Shown: positions 45,956 to 58,145, counted from the stretch's first letter. The stretch: 64,000 nucleotides of DNA from Hyposmocoma kahamanoa (GCF_003589595.1 NW_020653726.1:11476122-11540121), one strand, 5' to 3'. The notes: a model not told the origin generated them from the sequence alone. Translations and numbers: made by a program.

Positions 45956-48170
45956 CAAAAGTGCTTTTATGTCATTTTGCAGATGTGGCCTTATTACACC
46001 AAGAAATGAGAACAACACAACACATTATTGTAAATCCTCATATTGCTGCAATTAAAGTGATGTTAAGTGATAAGCCAGTGTTAATAATAACAGTTTATAT
46101 GCCGTTTTAACTGCATTAACAATTTGATAGAGTTCACTGATTGCCTAGGTCATTTGAACACTGTAACCGAATACAATGAAATTGAATCTGTGATAGTTTT
46201 AGGAGACTTTAATTCGTACCCTAACGAATTGTTTCGTAATGAATTAATGTGTTTTTGTGACGAGCAAGAGTGGATATGTGCACATGTAGGTAAGTTAGGT
46301 TTAGACTCTCAAACGTTCACATTTATTAGTGATGCACATGGCAGCAAACGGTGGCTAGACCACTGCATTGTCACTAAGTCAGCTTGGCCACTTGTGACTA
46401 GAGCTTATATAAAACACGATGTATACTGGTCCGACCACTTTCCTTTGTTCCTACATTGCAATTTTAATGTTAGTCAAAATAAGGTCGTATATCGACCGAC
46501 AAATGATAATAGTGTGCATTGGGGAGTACGGTCGCCTAAACAAATAGAACAATATACCATGTTATGTAACAATACTTTAAAGGATATTGACCTACCTTTA
46601 CAATTAATTAAGTGTTGCGGACATTTCTGTGACAAGCCTCACCATAAAACTTTAGTAAAGAATATCTATGAAAATATTGTTTCATGTTTGTGTTTGGCAT
46701 CGAGTAGTACCCATTGTAGTGATAAATACCGACACAGGAAACGTGTTGCTGGCTGGAACCAGCACGTAGGACATGCGCACGCGGAGTCTAAGTTGAAGTT
46801 CGAATCGTGGAAATGGCACGGGTGCCCATCATCAGGTCGTATTTATACCGAAATGATTGAGGCTAAGAAAGTTTTTAAGGGGAGACTTAAATGGTGCCAA
46901 AATCATTAAGAGCAAATAATAATGGATAAACTTGCTTCGCACCACTCTAGCTTTGATTTTAGTAGCTTCTGGAAATGTACTAACAAGTTGAATGCGTCTC
47001 ATAGTCTCCCCTTAAGCGTGGATGGTGTGACTCAGGCACAGAATATAACCAACCTTTTTAAGGATCATTTCAAAGTCAAATCGCCACTGGGACCGTCACA
47101 GCATGTGTCGGTTATTGAGCACCTTAATGGAACGGTTCCTACTCTGATCAAAGCGGAAGACATTCGTGTGGCATTACGAAAAATGAAAAAAGGGAAATCG
47201 CCGGGGCATGACGGTGTAAGTATAGAGCACCTACGGAATGCGGGAGTGCACTTGCCCATAGTACTAGCATTACTTTATAACCTGTGTTTGAGTCATTCAT
47301 ACCTACCGCCATCACTTATGCGTACTTTAGTAGTGCCTATAGTGAAAAATAGGACAGGTGACGTATCTAACAGGTCGAATTACAGGCCCACTTCTCTAGC
47401 GACAATCGTAGCCAAGGTGCTTGACGGTGTGCTCAACTCACGCCTGGACGAACATCTGCATTAACACGATGCCCAGTTCGGCTTCCGACCTGGGTGATAA
47501 CCCAGTGGATACACTGAGAGCGCCATTGTGGTGTTGAAGCATACTGTCAAGTATTACACTGATAGGCAAACAACGATTTTAAGTTGTTTTCAGACCTTTC
47601 TAAGGCATTCGACCTAGTTAATTACGACATCCTCTGGAGCAAATTGAGGTCGACCGGGTTGCCAAGTGACCTTTTAAATATTTTTCAATATTGGTATAAT
47701 AATCAAATCAATGTTGTAAGGTGGGCAGGTGTACTGTCTTCACCGTATGTGCTGGAATGTGGAGTAAGGCAGGGGGGTTGACCTCCCCTAAGTTATTTAA
47801 TTTGTATATGAATGCGCTGATCGAGGAGCTTAGCGGCACTCATGCGGGTTGTTTTATAGACGGGGTTAGCTTAAATAACATCAGCTACGTCGACGACATG
47901 GTGCTAGCGAATATGCTGGCGCGCAGATTCACTCGGTGTACAGCCGCAGTCAAAATAACGCTATTCAGAGCGTACTGCACTTCGCTGTACGCGGGTGCGC
48001 TGTGGTCTAGCTGTTCACAGCGCTCGCTCGGTAGGCTGCGCGTCCAGTACAACAATGCCTTCAGGGCGCTGTTGGGGCTGCCACGTTTCTGCAGTGCGTC
48101 CACCATGTTTGCCGAAGCGCGAATGGATAGCTTTAATGCTGTGTTGCGAAAGAAGATGGCTTCGCTTCAC
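45956..48170 (+). pseudogene. Kiri/L2-like LINE ORF2 with deletions
   Basis: Frame 46124-46909 contains SVIVLGDFNSYPNELFRNEL and WSDHFPLFLHCNFN (endonuclease GDFNS and SDH motifs). Upstream DNA from about 45956 (FADVALLHQEMR) belongs to the same domain, with one stop between. After a shift, 46922-47464 reads ALRKMKKGKSPGHDGVSIEH and RSNYRPTSLATIVAKVLDGV, then AQFGFRPG. 47584-47781 gives FSDLSKAFDLVNYDILWSKL (first aspartate) and GVRQGG, then LTSPKLFNLYMNALIEELSG and ISYVDDMVL (second and third aspartates, V for the usual A). The text then jumps to ANMLARRFTRCTAAVKITLF, so roughly 90 residues between are deleted. It ends in a (GACAAC)n tract. The clade name is tentative. Confidence 0.8.
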
Positions 48171-48175
48171 AACAA

Positions 48176-48227
<52 letters not shown>

Positions 48228-48237
48228 NNNNNNNNNN

Positions 48238-48284
<47 letters not shown>

Positions 48285-48294
48285 AACAACAACA
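48171..48294. repeat. (GACAAC)n tract with a 10-base assembly gap
   Basis: Hexanucleotide repeats run on both sides of ten undetermined bases at 48228-48237, so the true length is unknown. Open frames run through it in several frames (poly-ND, poly-T, poly-V, poly-SL), which is expected for this repeat and not evidence of a gene. Confidence 0.95.
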
Positions 48295-49045
48295 TTGCAG
48301 CATTGCACAGAAAACATCCCAGGAAACAGAAAAATCTATGAGTGAAGGCAGTCGTGAGACGGTCAGAAGTAGCCACTATGCAATGTCGTCTATTAGAGGC
48401 GCTGTCGTATGGAGTGAGGGAATGTTGCTTCAAAACAGTCCAGAGAACGAATAACTGTCTAACAGTTAGAATTTGACAGAAAGAATAAAGATCTCTCGTT
48501 GGGAACCGGTAGGGTTTGAAGCAGGCAACCTTTAGTAAAGCTCTTTGCGCTCTTTCTATAAGAATAAAATTACGTTTAGCAGCCCCACCCCAACTAGTAA
48601 TGCAATAGGTTAGTAAACTTTGTACTAGAGCAAGATACACCATTTTCATGATGTTGGCGTCTGACACACGACGAAGACATTTAAAAATATAAATTAGCTT
48701 ACGGATGCGCGCTGACAGTAGATGTATGTATTGTCTAAAGTTGAGTGTAGAGTCAAGTAGCAAACCAAGATATTTTATGCTGTTGACAGTTTTCAAAACG
48801 ACAGCCTCAGATCCCGACACCTGTGTGGAGATAACAGCAAACTTAAGATAGTTTTGCGGTAGAGTATGGTTACGTATAGAAAAAGGCACCACTCTAGTCT
48901 TGTCCACATTTAGTGTGTGCAGATTATTAGGTGCAAAATTATGATAAATTTGCATCCCAGGATCATATTTGTCACATAGTATGAGAATTTCTGTCTGAAT
49001 GTTGGTAACGTTTGAGATATTGCCTCTTTTACAGGAGCAGGTAGG
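48295..49045 (-). pseudogene. CR1-like LINE ORF2 C-terminal part
   Basis: A continuous minus-strand frame (48955 down to the repeat tract) contains NLHTLNVDKTRVVPFSIRNH, NSIKYLGLLLDSTLNFRQYI, MVYLALVQSLLTYCITSWGG, IERAQRALLKVACF and LTVRQLFVLWTVLKQ, ending RFFCFLGCFLCNAAM at the (GACAAC)n tract. Similar upstream sequence may extend to about 49045. RT blocks A-C are absent. It matches the 3' third of the copy at 58691-60270, which reads LDSTFSVRYHIDG and IVYLALCQSLTSYCISAWGG. Confidence 0.85.
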
Positions 49046-50052
49046 TCGTTTTATATTTTAGATAAGGCATACGTGAAGCTACACCGATGACATCATCGGT
49101 TTTATAACTAAAACACCGTTATCAGATAGCCTCTAAGCATGCGTGCGCTTCATAAGCAGCTAGGAAAATGTACATTATTTGTACACAATATAATGGTCGT
49201 TAATAAAATATGTACGATTCATGTTTTAAAACATCGACGTAAAATTTTGAAAACACTCTTGAAATTAAATAAAACTATAAATATGTTCGGGGCCAGCTCG
49301 TTCCATTGTAGACTCTATCTTTACTCCAGGGCTGGGTGGTGGTCAAGAGCAAGTTACATACACATATTTAAAAAAAGAGTAGAAGAAGCAACTAAGAATA
49401 GAGCTTAAGGGTTTCATTTTATTCTTATAAGATTTTTCTACCTTACTTTCTAGAGCTTCTTACTTTAAAAAATACGAAGTATTGTGAAAGAAAAAGGAAC
49501 GGAAACCCGCAAGTAACAACTTGTACTTGTACTCGACAACAGCAACAATAACGTAACATTTCAGTCACGTTTAAAAATGTTGTTTAGTAAAACACTTAAA
49601 TTCAAAAGTCTGTATGTCATAAAACATTATTTCTGATAATTTTCCATGTGCTTGTCTGCGTGACGTCGTACGGAGTATTTTTATACGTATACGTAAATTC
49701 TTAAACCTCGTACCTCCATTAATGTAAACATTTGAGTAGACACAAAAACAGAACTACTAGAAATAATTATATGATTATACCCTTTTGCATAATTAAAGAA
49801 GGATCTAGAGTTATAGTTTAAGCCTTAATTGCCCGATATTGCGCTTGAAGAGTGAAAAAGAATTTTCGCCTAAAAATGGAGTAACAAGAATTTTAAATTT
49901 CAGGCCAACAGTTTTAATGTAAATGTATTTCCAAAATAAATTTAAAATCGCAAAAATTCTCTTCAGTGTCGATGATGAAACTAGTTTTTTTTTAAATTTC
50001 GTAACATGATGAGAATTCAAGTAAAACAGTTTATTTATTTATTCACAATATC
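49046..50052. other. Unannotated DNA
   Basis: No gene recognised; an 89-codon frame at 49139-49408 shows no domain. Confidence 0.4.
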
Positions 50053-50138
50053 GAGTTCTTAGGTTTTCGCGATTGTTACACATAGGAAATGAAACTATTT
50101 TTCCGGATTTAAATCGCGTATATTTGTTTTTTCAAACA
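50053..50138 (-). repeat. Dispersed family B
   Basis: GAGTTCTTAGGTTTTCGCGA to TTGTTTTTTCAAAC, matching the reverse complement of 168-252 almost perfectly. Confidence 0.9.
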
Positions 50139-50202
50139 TATTTATTTACAATATTTATTTATTTATGTAAATAAAGATCAACAGCTGAAAAATAAAATTA
50201 AA

Positions 50203-50410
50203 TAATATAACGCACACACTCAACATAGCCCCGCACTAGGGAAACCCAGTGTCGCGGGTGCCATGGACACACACATAGACAACCACAAATTACACCAAAC
50301 TCACGAGAGAAATAAATGTAGGCCATACAAATATTTTTCCCGGCCCGGGAATCGAACATGAGACGTCTGCGTCGCAGTCTGGCATGGTAACCGTTCGGCC
50401 ACGGAGGCAG
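50203..50410 (-). mobile_element. tRNA-derived SINE family C
   Basis: Minus strand: CTGCCTCCGTGGCCGAACGG (box A) then CATGTTCGATTCCCGGG-type box B, then the AATTTGTGGTTGTCTATGTG body and GGGGCTATGTTGAGTGTGTG 3' part. Two closely similar copies lie at 53746 and 61984, so this family looks comparatively young. Confidence 0.85.
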
Positions 50411-51183
50411 TTATTTTTTATATCAATAACAACTGAGAGAAAGATTAAAGATCCTCACAAGTAAAAATATAATAATTAATCTGGGCGCACAATTCACCTT
50501 GCTTATTATATAAAACATAAAAAAAGAAGAAAAACCACAGAAGTTGTAAGCCTCACTAAGAGTCAGAGAAGTGTTCACTCAGTGCTCTCATTGCCACTCA
50601 AATCACAATCGTATTGAACAGTTCCAGATCAAAAATATTACATAAAATTTTATATTTATTGCTTGGACGCCACATAAACTCGTTTTGCCTGCAATTAGTT
50701 CGGGCCGGAGGTAGAACTAAACGTGACGAACAGTCCGTGAGTCTGGCGCTAAGCGGCACGCCTTTCCATAGCATAGCATATATCATAGTTTACAACACCA
50801 CGTCGCGGGTAGCCATATCATCACGCTGATAGTTTTCACAGTCGATTTAACTCACCCGCCGCAAGCATCCGTCGCACTATGAAAGTCGAAAAGTTTGATT
50901 CTTGACTCTTAGACTTTCTTGGCCTTTTCGGTTTGCTATTTACACAGCCGACTTTCGTAATCGTGTGACAGATCGATTTCTTTCACCACAAGTTACACCG
51001 ACGTCAGGGATGTAATAGCCACTCTAAGCGTATTATTTGAAATTGATACGAATAAACTTTGCACATTATAATGCAATTTTTCAACATTTTTGATAGAGTT
51101 AGTTTCTATCAAGAAGCTTAAAGGTTGGTATGCGTTCAAAGAACGTCAGTGCTTGACGATGACAGGATAGTGTTAACTTTGAA
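50411..51183. other. Unannotated DNA
   Basis: Nothing recognised. Confidence 0.35.
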
Positions 51184-52335
51184 TGAAACTTAGTTGGTGT
51201 AGTTCCCAGGTCATGGAAGCTTGCGAACGTGCAACCTGTGCCAAAAAAGGAAAGTAGATCTGACCCTGTCAACTATAGACCAATCTCAGTCACTTCCATA
51301 CTCTGCAAGCCTATGGAACGTGTACTCAATAACCGTCTCCTATCGTACCTTGAAGACAACGACCTCCTCAGTGATCTTACTTACTTTACTTTACTTTACT
51401 TACTTACTTTACTTTTACGGTACTTTTGCGTATGCTGATGACAGCACCAATGCTATGTCAATGCTGACCAATGCTAGGCTCTGTGGAGAGGAAATCCAGT
51501 CTTGTCGAGAGTCCATGGTTAGCCGTTTAGATTTGACACTCCAGGCCATCTCCGATTGGGGCAATGCCAACCTTGGCAAATTTAACGCTACCAAAACGCA
51601 GGCGTGTTTATTCTCCACAAAACGGAGTCCCTTTGAGCTGACTCCGACTTTTCGTGATATATCCATAACGATAGCCGATTGTCTCCAGCTACTTGGAATG
51701 GACTTCTCGTCCAAGTTGAACTTCGGCAGATACATTGAATCCATGGCCAAAAATGCAGCAAGGAAACTTAGGATCCTTTCCAGGGTGAGGCGTTATTTTA
51801 CACCGTGATAGTTGCTTCAGCTGTACCAAGCACAAGTCCGATCGTGCATGGAGTACTGCTGCTACCTTTGAGATGGCTCTGCTACCTATCAACTGCCCAC
51901 TTTGGATTCAATTGACAACCGTGCCAAGAGACATATAGGTGACTCGGAATTAGTGGAGGCGAAGCTGCAGAGCCTTGAACACCGCCGTAAAGTTGCCTGT
52001 TTATCGGTATTTTGCAGGATATATCACGGAGAGTGTGCGATGGAATTACACGATTTAATTCCGCCTTTCCCTTTCCATCACCGGGGGACTAGGCGTAGGC
52101 TTGGCTTCCACCTCTATGTTGTGGATATTCTAAAGATTCGCACGAAGCGTTACGTTTCCACATTTATATGGCGAACGGCTATGGAGTGGAATTCCCTGCG
52201 TGCAGACTTGTTCCCTGAACGTTATAACTTGGACCTTTTCAAGGCGAGAGTGAATAGGCATTATTTAGGTGTGCATGCTCCATCGTCGACTCATCGTCAC
52301 TTTCCATCAGGTAAGATGGAGGTCAAATGCGCACC
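51184..52335 (+). pseudogene. Jockey-like LINE ORF2, internally deleted
   Basis: 51195-51370 encodes PRSWKLANVQPVPKKESRSD and NYRPISVTSILCKPMERVLN, the RT finger region. At 51375-51425 the text becomes a run of TTTAC/TTAC repeats. It then resumes as FAYADDSTNAMSMLTNARLC with the catalytic aspartate pair, so RT blocks A and B have been lost across the repeat. It continues DLTLQAISDWGNANLGKFNA, LLGMDFSSKLNFGRYIESMA and LRILSRVRRYFTP to a stop (51808). A second frame from 51902 gives LEHRRKVACLSVFCRIYHGE, then ERYNLDLFKARVNRHYLGVH and the end near 52335. Confidence 0.85.
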
Positions 52336-52970
52336 TATATTTAAAAAGCTGCTGCCATATACATTTCCCTTTACATCGTTCACATACCTAACGCAAACTA
52401 CGAGTAGTAACGGACAGTAAATTCAAGATAACAACAAAATATATTGCCCAAGTTACACAAAGATTCAAGAAAAAAGACTTTACCCTATGTGATTTATGTT
52501 AGCGTTACATAAACTAAGTATTCCGCCAATGTAGTGATGGTTGTCTATTTTTAACAACTGGCTTTGTGAATATTTAGCAGGTTATCCACAGTTTTGGTGT
52601 GGTATTTTAGAAAAATTACTTTCTTTGAGAGTTCGGCGAAACACGAATAGATATTCCCAGAAAACGTAGAAACGCTTTTAAATACGTAAGTATAGGTAAT
52701 ATCTACGTTGTCTACGAAATAACGATTTCTATGTATCTTCTCAGATAAATTCAATTATGGTAAGTAATGAAATTGGATTTTTGATCAACATTTACTGATA
52801 TTTTTTCGGGATCATGTGGAGATAAGTAATGAAATTAATTAATGGCATTCATCATTAACTTTGGAATAAAAATTCTACAAAGCAGCAAAAGATTATATCT
52901 CCCCTTACCCTACCTTATACTATTTTTATTTAAACATTCCATATAACTGAAAACTAAATTAAAAAGCCGT
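52336..52970. other. Unannotated AT-rich DNA
   Basis: Nothing recognised. Confidence 0.35.
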
Positions 52971-53268
52971 GGTAGCTTAATGGTTTTACCAGGTTTTGGT
53001 TCACTTGGTTTCACAAGAATAGGCCGTGAGGTAGGATCTGGGCTCACACTTTTCTCGGAATGTATGTGTGAAATTCAATTTTAAATTTACTATTTCGGTG
53101 AAGGAAAACATCGTGATGAAACCTGGTCGTCGAAGACGGTTCAACCCTCGGAAAACGTGTGAAGTCACTAGGTGAGAGTGGCGATCTGTGGCTTAAACTT
53201 TCACCTGAGAGGAGACCCGCGTGCCCAGCAGTGGAACCTATAAATAAATAGGTTGATAATGATGTTGG
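52971..53268 (+). mobile_element. Full lepidopteran tRNA-derived SINE
   Basis: Head GCCGTGGTAGCTTAATGGTT (box A), body CGGTGAAGGAAAACATCGTG, GTGTGAAGTCACTAGG and 3' end GAGAGGAGACCCGCGTGCCC AGCAGTGG, closing with TAATGATG. The order and words are those of a SINE group widespread in Lepidoptera (I recall HaSE-type elements); box B (GATCTGGGCTC) is degenerate. Confidence 0.8.
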
Positions 53269-53299
53269 GTAATATCACACTGTCTCAAGACAAAAGTCT

Positions 53300-54170
53300 T
53301 CGATCAGTGTAATGATTTGGTGGCATTAAATCGTTAATGAAAGTCCATAAATTTTAATTATAACATTTGGATTCTACATCTTCTATAAATGTACATTCTA
53401 TCCTATGAATATATCTTCCTGAATCTAATATAAAACTGAAATTATGCTGAGTTAAATAAATTCGGCTAAAAGAATACGTCTAAATTGGATGGTTGACGTG
53501 GGCGGCATTTATTTGTTATTTAATTTTTTATAACTTTAGATTTAGATTCAATCAAACCCTATCCTGTAAAAAGTGTATCCTATCTGCCTGTACTCTAATA
53601 TAGAACTAAAACGATGCCGAGTTAATTAATGATATTAACTGAATGAATACATAATTAAGTCTGCTATAAAAGTTGGTCGGGTAACGAGTGCGGCATTTAA
53701 TCATTAACCAAATATTGTTTATCATTTATAATATTTTTTATTTAACTGCCTCCGTGGCCGAACGGTTACCTTGCCGGACTGCCACGCAGAGGGCCCAGGT
53801 TCGATTCCCGGGCGGCCGGGAGAAATAGTTGTATGGCCTACAATTATTTCTCTCGTGAGTTTGGGTGTAATTTGTGGTTGTCTATGTGTGTGTCCATGGC
53901 ACCCGCGACACAGGGTTTCCCTAGTGCGGGGCTATGTTGAGTGTGTGCGTTATTTAAAAATTTATTTATTTATTTAATATTTAAAAATTCAAATTCTCTT
54001 TAATTAGATGCTACGTCCGAACCTATTTTACTATATCAAATCTTTCTAAAGTCCGACATGGTACGGAGAAGATCTCGAGTCAAAAAATAAAACTAATTGA
54101 AGGAATTCATCATTAACTCCACCATAAAAGTTGGTCGGATTTCGGGAACGGCAATAAATCGTTAGTTTTG
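53300..54170. repeat. Diverged tandem repeat interrupted by a SINE
   Basis: ATAAAAGTTGGTCGG with a following CGGCA(T/A)T(T/A)AATC(G/A)TTA-type phrase occurs at about 53663-53706 and 54120-54165. Weaker relatives lie at 53321-53340 and 53490-53525, and GATGCCGAGTTAA/TATGCTGAGTTAA recurs. The units are roughly 180-200 bp and strongly diverged. The family C SINE at 53746 sits within the array. Confidence 0.5.
53746..53982 (+). mobile_element. tRNA-derived SINE family C
   Basis: CTGCCTCCGTGGCCGAACGG, box B AGGTTCGATTCCCGGG, body and 3' end as at 50203-50410, ending in TTTATTTATTTATTTA short repeats. Confidence 0.9.
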
Positions 54171-55717
54171 GGCAATGAAACGCGGTTGGAGCGCGTGCCG
54201 TATCACTCGCCGGTTTTACTACGCTCGTAAAACTGTCTGCTGGCGGTTTCAAAATTTTATTGTTTATTCAAGCACCTCAATCGATGTGAACCACTGAAAG
54301 AATATGTAAATTTCATCGCTTAAATGTGACATAGAATTAAATTATCTCATCTCTGAATTGTTTTTACTATAAATATGTACCTCCTATTTTACGATGAGGT
54401 ATGTTGGTATTATATGTCATCTTAGCACACGTTCCTTCTTTAGCGCGGCAGCTTCAAAAAGGAGGATAGTCATGGTGGTCGCCGACCTTCATAGAGAAGC
54501 GTTACACTAAGAAGAAAATGTTATTGTCAGTTCGCGCACACCACGCAAACAAATCCGACGTATTTGTATAAATGATTTTGAAAGATAAAATATTTGTAGA
54601 TAAAATATATTGTAAATAAAATAAAAAGGATTTAAACGACTTTTGATGAATTTTGCCATAAATAAGTAGCGGCTATTCGTAGTGTTAGATTCTGGAACTA
54701 TTGTTGAAGTTCATAGTGCATATTTTTTCGGCTTAGACTATATTTTTTCCATCCTCTAAGATTTGAGGTTATTTTTACACGATGAGACCTTAATACGATG
54801 GAACAAAATTAAAGGATATGAAAAATGTTTTATTTACAAAGATTGAACAAAAAAGGATTTTATTTTATGAAAATACTTCTTGCCATTACAGTACTATACG
54901 AATATATCTATTTATACGCTCTTTATTGCGTACATAAAACAAGTAATAAGTTTTAAACTTATATTAATATTTGGACTATACTGGTACATCAAAATCAACG
55001 CTGCTTCAAAATACACACTGAATTTGTACAAATTTTCATCTAATTTCGGAGCTACGATCTCAGTTACTGGTGGTTACGTAAATTAATTCAGGTAAAGCGC
55101 TACATCGTGTAGCTTGCTACGACATACTATAATTTCTCTCTAACTCTACATTGCTTTACAATGATGTGGACACAATTACTTGTACCTTGCACACATGTAC
55201 CTGTACTAAATGCTATACGTGTTAAATGATTAATTTTCTTTGTTCTTTTTTCCGTAGATTTCTAAACGGCCAAGGAAAAGTGAACTTCAAAATGAACTTT
55301 TAATATATAAATTTTGAACGAATATTTAAAATACCGTATCAAGCTTTTTGGTGTTTATAAGCAGAATACTGGTAATATTGCAATCACAAAAGATAGAAGC
55401 CGAAACGAATCGAACAGTTATAATTTCTAAGAATTCTGATAATTTTCTTTTGATTTCCTGTCACGGTTTTCATACCCCGCAATGTGCTTTAAGTTACACG
55501 ATAAATATGCAAAATTTATTCAGAATAATTCTGCAAAGTGTAGGTCGACGTACCTATACTTTGAGGTGGCTCGATGTGATTAAATTCCGACCTCGTTGAG
55601 GTATTATGCCTAGATCAATATTTCTCAATAATGTGAATTGAAAAAAACTCTTAGAACTGTTTACACAATAAGAAGATATTTTTGTCTACACAACCCATAT
55701 TAAAATTGTAGGGTTAG
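54171..55717. other. Unannotated DNA
   Basis: Contains a truncated copy of the recurrent micro-palindrome at 54731-54760 (GCTTAGACTATATTTTTTCC ATCCTCTAAG). The open frames at 54880 and 55348 show no domain. Confidence 0.4.
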
Positions 55718-56080
55718 GAAGCTTTTGGAGAGGTACATTATGTGGCCGCTCCATACTCGCGTGGTGAAGTTGATGTACACGGTTTAGGCAGGATGGGAGT
55801 AAATATGAAGACCAGGTTTAGCGTGAGGAAACTGAAGAATTTAACTACAAGTAGGCGCGTAAGTGCGGCAGGAGTAACGCCACGTGTAGGGCCCCGAAAA
55901 GGTGAGAACGAGTGTCTCATATGTCGATATAGGAATCGCAAACGATTGCAGATGAGAGAGAACATTGAAATACTCGAAACAATCGAACATCGAGTGGAAC
56001 AGGAGCAGAAACACTTCTGCTGCCAAGATCGCATTTCAAAGGAAGGAGTAATTTATAGTCTAATTTATAGGAAAGCTTGA
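55718..56080 (+). CDS. Uncharacterised basic ORF, possible gene or element fragment
   Basis: The frame is open from 55718 to a stop at 56078-56080 without an ATG before codon 28; a GTG lies at 55742. The product is rich in Arg/Lys (KTRFSVRKLKNLTTSRRVSA), has one CxxC pair (ECLICRYRNRKR), and ends with a helical segment MRENIEILETIEHRVEQEQK HFCCQ. The opposite strand is also open for about 98 codons. I do not recognise a family with confidence. It could be an exon of a host gene or a transposon fragment; no splice sites were assigned. Confidence 0.3.
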   Translation, partial: EAFGEVHYVAAPYSRGEVDVHGLGRMGVNMKTRFSVRKLKNLTTSRRVSAAGVTPRVGPRKGENECLICRYRNRKRLQMRENIEILETIEHRVEQEQKHFCCQDRISKEGVIYSLIYRKA

Positions 56081-57584
56081 CAAGAGTAACAATAGGAATA
56101 GATTGTACAAGAATAACAGACCTGTCAATCAATATCAACGAATCAACATATGAAAGGATAACCTAGCTAAAACCAGACACTGGCGATGATCGCCATAATA
56201 TTTATATTATTCTTATAAAATTAGCACTGGCACAAGCCTAGTGGCCGTTATCAAGGAAATAATGATAAAATACCAAAGTCGAATAAATATGTTTAGAAAG
56301 TCAAATTGATGAAATAATGTACAATTAGCATTAGGAAAAGCGAACAGCAAAGTTCAAAGAAACTATCAGCGTGGTAGAATATGCAGAAATCTGCAAATCA
56401 GATGTGCAAAGTGAGTAATCTGTCAAAGTGAGAAAAATCGCTTATAAAGCGATATTTAAGTATTTTAGGCACTAATAAACAGTAAATATTTATTGGAACT
56501 CTTTCAGGCATTAGGAAAAGCAAGGGCGTTTCCTAGAAAACATGTTATGAGAGAGATGAAGATGATAAGAGGTCCAGAAATCTTTAAAATTATAATAGAT
56601 CACAACATGTAGTTTAGTTTATATCTCTTTAAGCTGTCTAAAGCTGTAGTGTAAGACTAAAGTTATATAATAGCTTCATAGGTTAACTTTATAAAGGAGT
56701 TTTCTGCCTACATTCTCCTATCATACGGCAACTTTATTTTATAACCTCTTCAAACTGCCATTCAAACTGACCAAGAAAAATTAACCTATTGTGGAAGAGG
56801 GAATCCTAAAAACCGACAGTATCTGGTGTTTGCTTGATGTTATTCAAGAAGTTTTTTTTTTCTTTCAAATTTCTTTATTTCAGTACAGTACATACAGTAA
56901 CGTATAAACAATTTACAATTTGCACATTAAATCACAATTTGCAGAATTGTATCAAAGCATTACATATAAAAAATATATCTCATTACATCATAATTAAATA
57001 AGAACGGAAAAAATACATAATATATAAATAGAGTGTGAACTGTTGTAATAGAACACTTATTTCATAGAGGGTGAAATATATATTTTTTTCATTCAAGGAG
57101 TAAAATCGTTGGCGTTGGCATTTACTGAAAAAAAAATCAAGTTTTCTGCTTTACGGGTCATAAGTAAGTTTAACTTAACTGTTTTTTACTACGTTCTGCC
57201 GCTCTGTTTCCCTTTTGGATCGTAAAGTATTTTGTCGAGCTGTCATTTCAACGCAAAGAAGCTCTGCGAGCCAATCGTTTAACTCACTCTAAGGTTTTAT
57301 TTCTTTTCCTGGAAATATATACGGCATGATGTATAGTCATATACACAAGATACCTAAGCCCCCAAGCCGTCTTTGTCGACCTTTTGGTTCTGAGCACAAA
57401 AATTTGGAGAAAATTGTTAAACAAACTTTAACCCGTGAGACGTAAAATTTATTTTGGTATGACTCCCAGGTCGTCTCATTAGTGAATGACATTATAAGAA
57501 AGTTTTTAAGCCAATTTGATCTTTAACGTATAGTTCTTAGGTAAATTCAGAATACAAATTTCAACCAGCTATAGCAAGGTCGTC
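56081..57584. other. Unannotated AT-rich DNA
   Basis: GCATTAGGAAAAGC is repeated at about 56330 and 56509. Nothing else recognised. Confidence 0.35.
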
Positions 57585-57650
57585 GTGACCTAGAGGTATA
57601 AGGTTTGCTTTGCAAGTTGAGGCAAGCATGTGTCGAGTCACACTAAAAAT
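57585..57650 (+). mobile_element. Decayed tRNA-like SINE head
   Basis: GTGACCTAGAGGTATAAGG resembles box A and TGTGTCGAGTCACAC resembles a mutated box B with its T-arm still paired. Low confidence. Confidence 0.35.
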
Positions 57651-58059
57651 GAAATATTATTTAGCTTTGTAATATTGTTTTTTTTTGTTTTCAACCTCTG
57701 GATAGGTGTAAGAAATTTTAAGTCTTATTCATACAGGACAATAATTTTAATAATTCCGTTAAGTGCGGCGTATTAAAACAAGAAAGAAAACTTTGAAAGT
57801 AATTAAAACTGAATTGATAAATGGGATCGAAACGTGGAACAATCCGTAATCACAGAAGACTCGATCGTATGCAAACTGCTTAGCGATTTCGTGATTTGTT
57901 AATCTATCCCATATATATATACCCACCCTACGCTTAATTATATTTATTTATTTAATAATATTTACCCACCCACCTTAGGCAATTTCTAGTGAGCAAATAT
58001 TGTGATTTGTCAACGTTAACATCAAAAAGTGAAACAATGCTGTCAAAAATATAACGTTA

Positions 58060-58145
58060 AAACAAAAAATTGCTCGTGGAATCGAACTACGGGTATTGTA
58101 ACTGGTAGTCAATACAACAAGCCGCTCGACCAATTTACTTCGATG
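58060..58145 (-). mobile_element. tRNA-derived SINE head
   Basis: Minus strand: AAATTGGTCGAGCGGCTTG (box A) and GTAGTTCGATTCCACGAGC (box B) at tRNA-like spacing, ending in a T-rich run. Acceptor pairing is poor, so a SINE head is more likely than a gene. Confidence 0.5.

Noticed and set aside
48015..48345. Long frames encoding poly-ND, poly-T, poly-V or poly-SL
   Set aside because: Produced by the (GACAAC)n tract and pass through undetermined bases. Only the flanking LINE parts are real.
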